Shown here: positions 1-7,417 of the stretch, one piece after another | How positions within the stretch are numbered: the first letter of the stretch is position 1 | Layout: each line of letters opens with the position of its first letter | Assembly: GCA_021789455.1 (NCBI GenBank) | Contig: JAJYJN010000019.1 | Location: 1-17,175 of the forward strand | Length of the DNA stretch: 17,175 nucleotides | Source of the DNA: a bacterium | GTDB taxonomy: Bacteria > SZUA-79 > Acidulodesulfobacterales > Acidulodesulfobacteraceae | Reading direction: 5' to 3' | Translations under genes and position numbers: made by a program | Notes under the pieces: generated by a model | What the model saw: the letters and a program-made list of their open reading frames with translations, nothing else | Database searches by the model: none | What the model was told of the DNA's origin: nothing

Positions 1-409
1 TCCGGTACCTTTTTCTAAAGCGGAATCAAAAGAAAACATTAATTATTTTTACTTAAAAAGGCAAAAAAATAGAAGTAAAAATGGCAATAGTCATAGTAGC
101 CATAGTAGTTATAGTAATGGAAATATAGCAAATAAAGCGGCCGAAAAAATTTACGAACTGATATACGAACGCTCTTTTTACAAAAATAAAAAAGGAAACC
201 TTAAAATTTCTTTGGATAAGGTCGTTATAGCCAGAAACCTAACTTTTTTCAGTATTAGTTATTATTACGGCGGATTATGGCTTGGCAAGTTTAATTATAT
301 CAGGTATAATTCCGCTCCGTCTGCCGTTAAATTAAAATTCGGCATTCTGTCAAACGGCGAAGTAAAAAAATTTCGATATCAATTTAATATGCAGCAGATT
401 AATATGTAG
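1..409 (+). CDS. GspJ-like minor pseudopilin, C-terminal part (second copy, 5' end outside window)
   Basis: The reading frame is open from base 2 to the TAG at 407-409, giving about 135 residues. It aligns almost residue for residue with residues 116-245 of the gspJ-like gene at 3819-4556. Shared blocks include KAESKENINYFYLKRQ, the SFYKNKKGNLK segment, YYYGGLWL and the closing KLKFGIL...YQFNM. Between them lies a variable Asn/Ser-rich linker, which here contains Ser-His/Tyr-Ser repeats. The paralogue carries the prepilin signal, so this is inferred to be the periplasmic part of a type II secretion minor pseudopilin (GspJ role, pilus tip). The N-terminus is off the left edge, so I cannot say whether the whole gene is intact. 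The end differs from its paralogue: a 15-bp tandem duplication has pushed the stop downstream and added QQINM. An internal ATG at 212 is not a likely start because homology runs through it. Confidence 0.75.
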   Translation, partial: PVPFSKAESKENINYFYLKRQKNRSKNGNSHSSHSSYSNGNIANKAAEKIYELIYERSFYKNKKGNLKISLDKVVIARNLTFFSISYYYGGLWLGKFNYIRYNSAPSAVKLKFGILSNGEVKKFRYQFNMQQINM

Positions 410-415
410 CAGACA
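386..415 (+). repeat. 15-bp tandem duplication at the 3' end of the gspJ-like copy
   Basis: The units are AATATGCAGCAGATT (386-400) and AATATGTAGCAGACA (401-415), which differ at three positions. The second unit supplies the stop codon. In the paralogue at 3819-4556 the frame simply ends AATATGTAA. The duplication therefore lengthened the protein by five residues. Confidence 0.8.
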
Positions 416-448
416 TAAAATTTCATAAACATTCTTAGCTTTTTATTT

Positions 449-979
449 TTATAACCGTACCGTGAAGAAAAGTTCGTTAGCCGTATTATTTCCCGCTATA
501 TACCCCGCAGGGATGATATCTATTTCTATATGATGAAAAACTATTAAACTAATACCGGCGAGCGGAAGAATGCCGTCAAACTGATTTGCCAATTTTACCT
601 CGTTATGATAACCTGTTGCGAGAGCTGCCGCAAGGTCTATTCTGACAGGTCCTATCGACGCAAGTTTATGATAAACCGAGACATATATCGAAGGCGTACC
701 GAAACTGTTTTTTGTGATATACGAAATTCCAGCCTGATTTATAAGCGGAATGCCTTTGACATTAAAAAATGCCGTTACTCCAGGGTTATATTCTTCGTAA
801 TGCGCAGTCGGAGTGCGCCAGGCATGGCTGCCGTCGTTATTAAAATGATAGCTTCCTACGACTATTCCTATGCGGTCGAAAGCGACTGAAGGAGTTGCAA
901 ATGCCGGTTTTTGATTAAATACACCAAAAATTTGCAAAGTAATTAATAAAAATAAAACCGATAAAATAATATTTTTCAC
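449..979 (-). CDS. Secreted beta-rich (possible outer-membrane) protein, unknown function
   Basis: This encodes 176 residues. Residues 1-28 form a signal peptide: basic start MKN, hydrophobic core ILSVLFLLITLQIFGVF, and a likely cut after AFA. The mature part alternates short hydrophobic and polar stretches and ends in FFTVRL, which suits a beta-sheet or small barrel. The pattern GSYHFN...EYNPGVTAFF, KNSFGTPSIYVSVYHKL, GPVRIDLAAALATGYHNE and LPLAGISL resembles a recurrent family of small uncharacterised proteobacterial and phage-borne exported proteins. I recall this family only by its pattern, and it has no established role to my knowledge. The gene lies on the opposite strand between the gspJ-like and gspM-like copies, so it interrupts what would otherwise be T2SS genes. 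No clear Shine-Dalgarno sequence precedes the ATG. Export is well supported; function is unknown. Confidence 0.7.
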   Translation of the reverse strand: MKNIILSVLFLLITLQIFGVFNQKPAFATPSVAFDRIGIVVGSYHFNNDGSHAWRTPTAHYEEYNPGVTAFFNVKGIPLINQAGISYITKNSFGTPSIYVSVYHKLASIGPVRIDLAAALATGYHNEVKLANQFDGILPLAGISLIVFHHIEIDIIPAGYIAGNNTANELFFTVRL

Positions 980-1059
980 ATATTTAAACCGATAGCGCTT
1001 TTAAAAATTAATATATAACCTGCTACCTTACTATACTTGATTAATATTTATTTTATTAT

Positions 1060-1088
1060 TTGACATCATAAACTAAATATAATAATAT
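1060..1088 (+). promoter_or_regulatory. Candidate sigma-70 promoter upstream of the gspM remnant
   Basis: TTGACA at 1060-1065 is a perfect -35 match. A 17-bp spacer leads to TAATAT at 1083-1088, a 4/6 match to the -10 consensus. It lies 84 bp before the ATG at 1173 in otherwise very AT-rich DNA, where weak matches are common. It suggests the gspM copy once had its own promoter. Confidence 0.4.
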
Positions 1089-1172
1089 CATAAATTAATT
1101 GTTAGTTGTAAAATTATTATAATTATTATTAATTAATGAAATTTTTTTTATATAGATTGTTTTATTTAAAAT

Positions 1173-1726
1173 ATGGATATTAATTTATATTTAAAAGATT
1201 TAAAAAATAGAAAAATTGTTTTATTGGGTTCAGCGGTTTTCCTGTTAGCAATCGTATTTGTTTTTTTCATAATTTTACCGCTGAGCCACTCGATTCGCCT
1301 AAACTCTATAGCGGTTAAAAATCAAAAAGCTATATTGAATTACGTTTTAAAATATTCAGCTAAAATAAATTCTATAAAATCAAAAGCGGCTGTTTCTGCA
1401 GGTTTTTCTGCCGTATCGGGAAAAAGCGCCGGTATAGTTAACGGCAAAGGCAAGGGTTATATTAATTTTATATCTTAGCTTTTTAGATATTTTAAAATAA
1501 ATAAAACCCAGATATATAAATTGTACTCAAGATATTCTTCTTCAGCAAAACATGCCGATACAGGCGCAAGCAGTTCAAACGCTGCAGGCGGCGGAACGCT
1601 AAAGCAGTCTAAAGAAACGGTTTTTATATCGCTGAAAGGTTTAAGCCTCAATTAGTGCGTAAATCTCATTCATGCACTGTGTCTCATTTGTCTGAAGAAT
1701 ACGGAGCAAATATTATCTCTATTCAA
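1173..1726 (+). pseudogene. Decayed gspM-like gene (T2SS inner-membrane protein M)
   Basis: The first 101 codons (1173-1478) match the intact gspM-like protein at 9865. The N-terminal block, including one membrane segment (about residues 17-37) and SIRLNS..VKNQKAILNYVLKYSAKI, is nearly identical. The frame stops at TAG 1476-1478, where the paralogue has a Ser codon in KFISSLLRYFKIN. Homology continues in the same frame (LFRYFKINKTQIYKLYSRYSS, then ETVFISLKGLSLN) to a second TAG at 1652-1654, where the paralogue has Gln. Near 1680 it shifts frame and resumes as SHLSEEYGANIISIQ, matching the paralogue's SSAEYGTHIVSIN. Similarity ends at about 1723-1726, and the paralogue's last 20 or so residues are missing. 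Two nonsense codons plus a frameshift and a lost 3' end show a pseudogene. A short product of 101 residues retaining the membrane anchor could still be made. Confidence 0.85.
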
Positions 1727-3005
1727 CGCCTATGCCCCAAGATTGACTGCCGGTTTGCGCTTGCCAATAAATTATATTGTCGTAAACAAAAGGCAGTCCT
1801 AAATCTTCCTGTCCCTTCTGAGAACCTCCGTAAGAGACGGCATTTTGAAAAGCAAGAGCGTTGTTATTGGAAGAATTGATAACGTTCGTTACTGCCGTAT
1901 AATCGCAAAAACTGTTATCGGTACTGTTATCCGGCTCGGTTATAAAGTTATTGGATATATGGCTGCTGCTATTGTTCAACAAACTAAAGTCGACGTTTAA
2001 TCCGCCGTAAACAAGACTTTGACATGAGCCGGATGAAATTACGTCGTTTGTAGATGCTGCGCCGCCGACCGCATCGTCGAGAGCATCAGTCCCAAGGAAA
2101 ATAAAATTACTGCCGGTATCGAAAAAGGAATAAAATTCGTAACTATTGGAATCCGACGTCGAACTTCCAAATTCCGACGGTATTAAAGGAAATGAATATT
2201 GATTGCCGGATTGAGACAAGTTTGGATAGAATTCCGCCCCTGCAGGCACTGCGTTATCAGATTCCGTGTTTAAACCGAAAGTTATAGTTCCGACCGGATT
2301 ATTTTTAGGGTTGTCCAAGATATCGTACCCGTTTGTAAAGGTAATATTTTGAAAATTTAATATAAATCCGTTGTTGTAATTGTTATTAGAAACTGCCGTA
2401 GGAAATGACGGAGTGTAAACCGTCCCTCCGCTCTGTCCGAAAGAATAGTAAGGAGATAAGCCCATGCCGAAATCGCCTTGCAAGAAACCTGTCGAAGGAA
2501 ACGCATTATCGCTCGTAGCTATTGCAATAGGAATGTTTTGCGCTCCCAAGCCGCTGCCGGAAGCTGCGGTATAAACGCTAACGTTATTCACGTAACCGCT
2601 TGCAGTGCTTGTGTCTCCAAAAGTAACGGAAAAGGAGTTTGCTTCTGACATAGACGAAGTGTCTATTCCTGCGTTATTCAATGCAGACTGATTTATTAAA
2701 ATGCCTGTCGCTCCGGTATCTAATAAAAGCGGTATAGGCGTCGAATCGCCGTTAATATAGATATAAACATATGGAATATTAGGAGCGTCTTCATCCGCAT
2801 AGTCGTCGAGATAAATATACATTACATTATTATAAGCCGTAACGGTCGGCGTAGAAGGCGCTGTGTTCTGCTGAGACGGAGAAGAACTCGAACTGCCTCC
2901 GCCGCCTCCTCCGCAACCCGACAAAACTAAAGAAGTTGTTGCTATATAAAATAAAGCTAAAAATGCTAATAAAAGAAACCTTCTTTTAAAATTAAAAACC
3001 ATCAT
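1719..3005 (-). CDS. DUF3443-like lipoprotein with two DTG motifs (pepsin-like layout)
   Basis: This encodes 428 residues. Residues 1-31 form a lipoprotein signal peptide ending in the lipobox LSGC, so Cys31 should be lipidated. A Gly run and a Ser/Thr/Pro/Gln-rich linker (32-56) follow. The folded part has LLLDTGATGILI (Asp96-Thr-Gly) and SFFDTGSNFIFL (Asp296-Thr-Gly), two copies of the aspartic-protease active-site loop about 200 residues apart, as in two-lobed pepsins. The flanking PYVYIYING and the late DLGLPFVYDNIIYW motif resemble DUF3443, a family of bacterial secreted proteins of unknown function. Protease activity is inference. Cys328 and Cys367 could form a disulphide. The start overlaps nothing, and the preceding AT-rich 220 bp is shared with a divergent gene. 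The last codons overlap the tail of the gspM pseudogene on the other strand. Confidence 0.75.
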   Translation of the reverse strand: MMVFNFKRRFLLLAFLALFYIATTSLVLSGCGGGGGGSSSSSPSQQNTAPSTPTVTAYNNVMYIYLDDYADEDAPNIPYVYIYINGDSTPIPLLLDTGATGILINQSALNNAGIDTSSMSEANSFSVTFGDTSTASGYVNNVSVYTAASGSGLGAQNIPIAIATSDNAFPSTGFLQGDFGMGLSPYYSFGQSGGTVYTPSFPTAVSNNNYNNGFILNFQNITFTNGYDILDNPKNNPVGTITFGLNTESDNAVPAGAEFYPNLSQSGNQYSFPLIPSEFGSSTSDSNSYEFYSFFDTGSNFIFLGTDALDDAVGGAASTNDVISSGSCQSLVYGGLNVDFSLLNNSSSHISNNFITEPDNSTDNSFCDYTAVTNVINSSNNNALAFQNAVSYGGSQKGQEDLGLPFVYDNIIYWQAQTGSQSWGIGVE

Positions 3006-3228
3006 TTAATTAATAATTTTAATGAAATTTTAATATTTTAATTTTGAACGATATAATTATATAATAGATATACAATAGAAATAATATTAATTTATTGCAA
3101 TGAAAATTTTATGAAAATATTTAAAACTATTATTAAAATACATTATACATTATATCTTATCTTTAATATTTAAAAATTGAAAATTTAATTTAAATAATTT
3201 TTAATTAAAATAAATTATGAAATAAATT

Positions 3229-3774
3229 ATGAAATTAAAAACAATAAAAACACTAAAAACATTCGAAACATTTAAGCCGGTAACTATTTCATTATCTTCA
3301 TTATCTTGTTTATTTTTGGCTTTCGCCGTGATTTTCACTTTAAGTGCAATAAAAACATATGCGGCGGTAGGCTGGACTTATAAAGAAACGGTCAGTGAAT
3401 ACGGACAGCCGCAAACCGTTCCGCTAAACAAAGCAATAAGCAGAAAAAATCTGCAAAAATATCAGGCGAACGGCATTACGGTTTCAAGCTATAAATTTCA
3501 AATTAATAATTTTAAAATAATAGCTTTATTTAACGCAGACAATATATGTTATGAAATGAAGACCTTCAATAACAGAACTTTGCCGTCTTTAAAAGACTTG
3601 GTCGGCTCTGCTCTTGCGGCTACGCAGCCGGTAGTTTTAAAAAGAGTATGGCTGAGGTCGACCACCCTGCAATACGGCAGCGGATCAAACGCAGTTATAT
3701 ATCGATCTTTCGGCCCGCCCGGCGATCTTTCGGTAAAAGTCTATTCTCCGGCTTTAAAACCTTTCGTCCCCTAA
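3229..3774 (+). CDS. Small exported protein, unknown function
   Basis: This encodes 181 residues. The N-terminus is basic (MKLKTIKTLKTFETFK) and is followed by a hydrophobic core at about 20-42 ending TYAAV, which looks like a signal peptide cleaved near residue 46. The mature start, GWTYKETVSEYGQPQTV, resembles the helix-turn opening of small BamE/SmpA-type periplasmic domains, but the match is too short to name the family. The rest is mixed alpha/beta with a basic C-terminal half and no Cys pair or catalytic motif I recognise. It ends 44 bp before the gspJ-like gene on the same strand, so the two may be cotranscribed. That placement makes it a candidate periplasmic accessory or substrate of the secretion system, which is inference. 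An overlapping upstream ATG at 3218 is immediately stopped by TAA. No Shine-Dalgarno sequence is visible. Confidence 0.6.
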   Translation: MKLKTIKTLKTFETFKPVTISLSSLSCLFLAFAVIFTLSAIKTYAAVGWTYKETVSEYGQPQTVPLNKAISRKNLQKYQANGITVSSYKFQINNFKIIALFNADNICYEMKTFNNRTLPSLKDLVGSALAATQPVVLKRVWLRSTTLQYGSGSNAVIYRSFGPPGDLSVKVYSPALKPFVP

Positions 3775-3818
3775 TTAGTCTATGATCAGCCTATATAGTC
3801 TTAAAATAAAATGAGTAA

Positions 3819-4556
3819 ATGATGAACGCCTTTGCCGTTATTAAAAAACTCCGAAGAAAACCCAAAGTAAACCGCCCCTTTATTTTTCGAAAGTCCGCCT
3901 TTACTTTAATAGAAACGTTAATCGCGATTACGGTGCTTTCAATAATCCTTCTGTTTTTATATTTTATTTTTAAAACAACGGTAAGAAACAGAGACTTAGC
4001 CCTCAAATCTGCCAAACCCAGCATAGAAGCAGGTTTGATATCCGCCGAATTTCATAAAAAATTTATGGAGTTTAATTATTTATATCCGGTTTTTATCGCC
4101 GCTTACGTAACGAAAAACGGGCGGAAACTGTCGTCCGTTTATTTTTCAGGCTTGTCCGAAACTCCCGTGCCTTTCTCGAAAGCCGAATCAAAAGAAAACA
4201 TTAATTACTTTTATTTAAAAAGGCAAAAAAAACGAAATGTAAGCTCGAACATAAATTCGAATTCAAATGCAAATAAACAATCAAAAATAAAAAACGGCGG
4301 AAACATAAAACTATACGAACTTATATACGAACATTCTTTTTATAAAAATAAAAAAGGCAACTTAAAAGTTTCCTTAGACAAAGTCGTTATAGCCAAAAAC
4401 ATCGCTTTTTTAAACATCGGCTATTATTACGGCGGATTATGGCTTGAAAAGTTTAGTTATACCGCCTATAATTCCCCGCCGTTAGCCGTTAAATTAAAAT
4501 TCGGAATTTTAACGGACGGCAGAGTGAAAAAGTTTAAGTACCAATTTAATATGTAA
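3819..4556 (+). CDS. gspJ: Type II secretion minor pseudopilin, GspJ-like
   Basis: This encodes 245 residues. A long basic leader (residues 1-27) ends in KSA, followed by FTLIETLIAITVLSIILLFLYFIF (28-51). That is a class III prepilin signal with Glu at mature position +5 (Glu32). Position -1 is Ala rather than the usual Gly, which prepilin peptidases can tolerate. The large periplasmic part, with YFYLKRQ, an Asn/Ser/Lys-rich linker (about 140-160) and YYYGGLWLEKF, fits the size and style of GspJ more than GspI or GspH. The assignment to J within the minor pseudopilins is moderate. Its 3' half is duplicated at 1-409. Two adjacent ATGs (3819 and 3822) could serve as start. GspJ caps the T2SS pseudopilus with GspI and GspK in the periplasm. 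The usual partner gspI is not nearby. Confidence 0.7.
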   Translation: MMNAFAVIKKLRRKPKVNRPFIFRKSAFTLIETLIAITVLSIILLFLYFIFKTTVRNRDLALKSAKPSIEAGLISAEFHKKFMEFNYLYPVFIAAYVTKNGRKLSSVYFSGLSETPVPFSKAESKENINYFYLKRQKKRNVSSNINSNSNANKQSKIKNGGNIKLYELIYEHSFYKNKKGNLKVSLDKVVIAKNIAFLNIGYYYGGLWLEKFSYTAYNSPPLAVKLKFGILTDGRVKKFKYQFNM

Positions 4557-5286
4557 AATGCATAAAAGTTTTTGAACCGTTTTTTGTCCATTTTACCAGT
4601 CAATTTTTGAAAGGATTTAATATTTTATGGCTTTTTATTTTCTTACGGAATTGAGTTTTAGTGTTAATGGATATTAAGTGTAATAATTCTAAAAGAAACT
4701 AAAATTCATACATCTGCAATACATACCCAAATGCCGCAATATGTTTTATTTACTGCACTATGGCAAATTTTCTATTAGTTCTATCCGGTCAATTTATTTT
4801 TGTCGTAGCTGTCATAATTTAATTATGCCAAAACATAGAACTGAATTGTTATAAAATATTTTATTTATTCTCTATTAATTTCCGCTGCTTATGGCTGCCG
4901 TCCGCGATAAACGCACCCTTTTTCTTTATAAAAAAGCAATTATTTTAGCATCCTTTTTTAAGGCATAAATTTAATATTAACGTTAGATACTTACTGTATA
5001 TGATATAATTCAATATAAATAATGAAGAAATTTCTTTAATAGCTGGAGTTATCCTATGTCTGAAATTATCAATATGTCTTTGTTCTGCTCTTAATATTAA
5101 GAAGTAATTAAGATGTCAAAATCAAATGCGTTTCTAGAAGAGGAATATTAAAGAATCCCTTAATATTTATATATCCGAAAAATAAATAAATCTTGACGCC
5201 TCCTGCGTTTATGTGTGGATTTTTTTACGATATTTTAATAAAATAAAAATAAAAGAAATGTTATAAATATTATTAATTAAATAAAT
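4557..5286. other. 730-bp gene-free, AT-rich gap inside the T2SS cluster
   Basis: I find no reading frame with recognisable homology, no tRNA, no terminal inverted repeats and no clear rho-independent terminator. Short stretches such as 4880-4915 are less AT-rich and could be remnants of a lost gene, but I cannot identify one. A possible -35 (TTGACG, 5193-5198) lies near the gspG end. In most T2SS operons genes are packed tightly, so this gap suggests deletion or decay. Confidence 0.5.
5193..5221 (+). promoter_or_regulatory. Weak candidate promoter upstream of gspG
   Basis: TTGACG at 5193-5198 matches the -35 in five of six positions, but the -10 after 17 bp (TGGATT, 5216-5221) is poor. It lies about 65 bp before the gspG start. 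Some promoter is expected here because the preceding 730 bp is gene-free. Confidence 0.25.
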
Positions 5287-5766
5287 ATGTATGCGAGGTT
5301 AAGTAAAAATATGCGCAAATACGCAAATAATAATAAATTGTTAAATTCAAAAGACGGTTTTACGTTAATCGAGCTGTTGATAGTTCTTGTAATTATCGCA
5401 ATCCTTGCAACCATAATAGTTCCAAGAATAATGTTTGCTCCGCATAAAGCTAAAGAAACAGCCGCCGTGGCTCAGATTAAAAATTTTGAAACGGCGCTTG
5501 CCCTATACAAACTTCAGAACGGAGCGTATCCTACGACTGCGCAAGGGTTGGAGGCGTTAGTAAAAAAACCTGTTATACCGCCTATTCCTAAGCATTTTCA
5601 AAAAGGGGGATATTTAAGCCGTATTCCCGACGATCCTTGGGGAAATAAATATATTTACATATCGCCGTCTAAACATGGATCATATGCCATAATATCCTAC
5701 GGCCCTACGGGCGCGCCAGGCGGGAAAGGAAAAGACGCTCCCATAGAAAGCTGGAAGATAAAATAA
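5287..5766 (+). CDS. gspG: Type II secretion major pseudopilin GspG
   Basis: This encodes 159 residues. A 24-residue basic leader ends in KDG, then [22 protein letters not shown] (25-46) gives a textbook prepilin signal with Glu29 at mature +5. The GspG-specific body follows: [25 protein letters not shown] (68-92), [13 protein letters not shown] (112-124) and the C-terminal loop [16 protein letters not shown] (137-152). The length and order match GspG well. In typical GspG the loop reads GADG..GG and binds calcium. Here the first Asp is replaced (GPTG) while Asp150 remains, so calcium binding may be altered; this is a reading by eye. GspG polymerises into the periplasmic pseudopilus that pushes folded substrates through the outer-membrane secretin. 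The gene is 59 bp upstream of gspF and probably cotranscribed with it. The ATG at 5287 was taken as start; 5311 is also possible. Confidence 0.95.
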   Translation: MYARLSKNMRKYANNNKLLNSKDGFTLIELLIVLVIIAILATIIVPRIMFAPHKAKETAAVAQIKNFETALALYKLQNGAYPTTAQGLEALVKKPVIPPIPKHFQKGGYLSRIPDDPWGNKYIYISPSKHGSYAIISYGPTGAPGGKGKDAPIESWKIK

Positions 5767-5825
5767 GATAGATAAAAATAATACGAAACAAAATCAGTAT
5801 AAAATTTATGTATAAATAATTATGT

Positions 5826-7157
5826 ATGCCTATTTTTAGTTATGACGGCTTAAATTCAAAAGGTTCGAAGGTTAGAGGCTTTATAGAATCGGGTAATAAA
5901 CAGGAAGCGCTTTTTGCATTAAAAGAAAAAGGCGTATATGCAACCTATATTGCCTCATCGGAAGACTTGTCTGAAAAAGCGTCAACCGATTTTAAAAATG
6001 CATCTTCAAAATCCTCCGCTTCTTTTTCATTTCACACATCTTATTTATCTTTGCACTCAGCATTTAAAATATCTTTTAAAGACACTTTTATCAAATTATT
6101 GAACACGAAGATAGAAAAGAAACCATCTCAAACCGATATTATTATGTTTTTTAAGGAGCTTTATTCCCTTATAAATTCAGGTATCCCTTTATACGAGGCC
6201 ATATACGAGCAGAAAAGCGACGTAAAAAACCATTATTTCAAGAAAATATTGTCTGAAATATCGCTTAATATTAAAGAAGGCAGGTCGTTTTCCGACTGTT
6301 TGTCGGCTTATCCGTCCGTTTTTCCGAGCATCGTCGTTTCTTCGGTAAAGGCCGGCGAAGAATCAGGCTCGCTCGCTCCAGTCCTCAATAAAATTGCATC
6401 GTATTCGGAAGAAAAATACAATACGATAAAAAAAATCAAAGCGTCGCTCATTTATCCGCTGATAATGACCGTCGTGGGATTTATTATTTTATTTTATATA
6501 GTAGTTTACGTAGTTCCGATAATATCTAGAATTTTTAAATCTATGCACCATGCGCTGCCTTTGCCCACGCGGATCGTTTTATTCGGAAGTTTTTTGTTTT
6601 CGCACTATCTTATACTATTTTTGATATTAGCAGCAGCCGCTTATTTCCTTTTTAGAAAATATGCGAATACCGCAAAAGGCAGGCGCAATATAGACCTGAT
6701 ACTATTAAAAATGCCGCTGATAGGAAAATTCATAATATTAAACGAAGTAAATTTATTTTCCCAAAGCCTTTCTATGCTTCTTACCAGCGGCATAAACTTA
6801 AACAGAGCGATATCGATAGCCTCGTCGAATTTTCGGAATACTCTGCTTAAGGAAGCAATAATGGAAGGCAATAAAAGCCTTGAAGAAGGAAACGGTTTAT
6901 CCGCCCCGCTTTACAAATCTAATCTTTATCCGCCTATTTTTTTAAAAATGGTCAAAGCCGGCGAAAAAAGTTCCAATATAGAGGAAATGCTTTTGACGGC
7001 CTCTAACATAATGAAAAGCGAAATAGATTTTTATATAATATCTTTAACGTCTGCATTGGAGCCCGCTATGGTAATATTTATGGGACTTATGGTCGGTTTT
7101 ATAGTCATATCTATTATGCTTCCAATTTTTGAAATGAGTTCGCTGATAAATAAATAG
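5826..7157 (+). CDS. gspF: Type II secretion inner-membrane platform protein GspF
   Basis: This encodes 443 residues with the PilC/GspF layout. The N-terminal segment MPIFSYDGLNSKGSKVRGFIES is typical for the family. Two homologous cytoplasmic helical domains (about 103-205 and 306-400) each contain a KAGE motif (KAGEESGSL at 175-183, KAGEKSSNI at 377-385). Three membrane segments lie at about 209-236, 250-276 and 405-435. It is somewhat longer than the usual 400 or so residues because of a Ser/Phe-rich stretch at about 46-95 before the first domain. GspF sits in the inner membrane and couples the GspE ATPase, not in this window, to pseudopilus assembly. It lies 59 bp after gspG. No Shine-Dalgarno sequence is visible, and a closely placed ATG at 5822 is in another frame. 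Confidence 0.95.
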   Translation: MPIFSYDGLNSKGSKVRGFIESGNKQEALFALKEKGVYATYIASSEDLSEKASTDFKNASSKSSASFSFHTSYLSLHSAFKISFKDTFIKLLNTKIEKKPSQTDIIMFFKELYSLINSGIPLYEAIYEQKSDVKNHYFKKILSEISLNIKEGRSFSDCLSAYPSVFPSIVVSSVKAGEESGSLAPVLNKIASYSEEKYNTIKKIKASLIYPLIMTVVGFIILFYIVVYVVPIISRIFKSMHHALPLPTRIVLFGSFLFSHYLILFLILAAAAYFLFRKYANTAKGRRNIDLILLKMPLIGKFIILNEVNLFSQSLSMLLTSGINLNRAISIASSNFRNTLLKEAIMEGNKSLEEGNGLSAPLYKSNLYPPIFLKMVKAGEKSSNIEEMLLTASNIMKSEIDFYIISLTSALEPAMVIFMGLMVGFIVISIMLPIFEMSSLINK

Positions 7158-7360
7158 TTTTAAATAAATAAATAGACGAATTCAAATTTTTTTCGGTAAA
7201 CTGCATTTCTAAAAATAATTTAAAAATCGAAAAAAGTCTTAAAATATTAAATCCATTCAAAAGTTGATGTATAAAAAAAACAAATAAAGGAATAATTGCC
7301 AAGGAATAAGCCCGGATTTATTTATTTTCTTTATTTTTATCGATTTTAATATTTAAAAAA

Positions 7361-7373
7361 TTTATGTTATAAT
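7361..7373 (+). promoter_or_regulatory. Extended -10 promoter upstream of gspN-like gene
   Basis: TGTTATAAT at 7365-7373 is a perfect extended -10 (TGnTATAAT). The expected -35 region 17 bp upstream (TTTAAT, 7345-7350) is weak, as is common for extended -10 promoters. The inferred transcription start is near 7380, giving a leader of about 38 nt before the ATG at 7418. It implies that gspN-gspH form a transcription unit separate from gspG-gspF. Confidence 0.6.
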
Positions 7374-7417
7374 CAACCAAATCTTATATTTTTTAAAATT
7401 AAATTAAAGCAAATTGA

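Noticed and set aside
605..889. Forward frame of 94 codons opposite the secreted protein gene.
   Set aside because: The reverse-strand protein has a signal peptide and a coherent beta-rich pattern; the forward product has neither.
1476..1654. Both in-frame stops in the gspM copy are TAG, which could hint at amber recoding (for example pyrrolysine).
   Set aside because: A frameshift and a lost 3' end follow, the residues replaced are ordinary Ser and Gln in the paralogue, and TAG also ends intact genes here (the gspJ-like copy, gspF, the lipoprotein).
1655..1879. Forward reading frame of 74 codons after the gspM remnant.
   Set aside because: Its first part is the frameshifted tail of the gspM pseudogene and the rest is antisense to the 3' end of the lipoprotein gene.
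4880..4915. Less AT-rich patch that might be a transposase or gene remnant.
   Set aside because: Reading both strands gave only short fragments between stops and no family motif.
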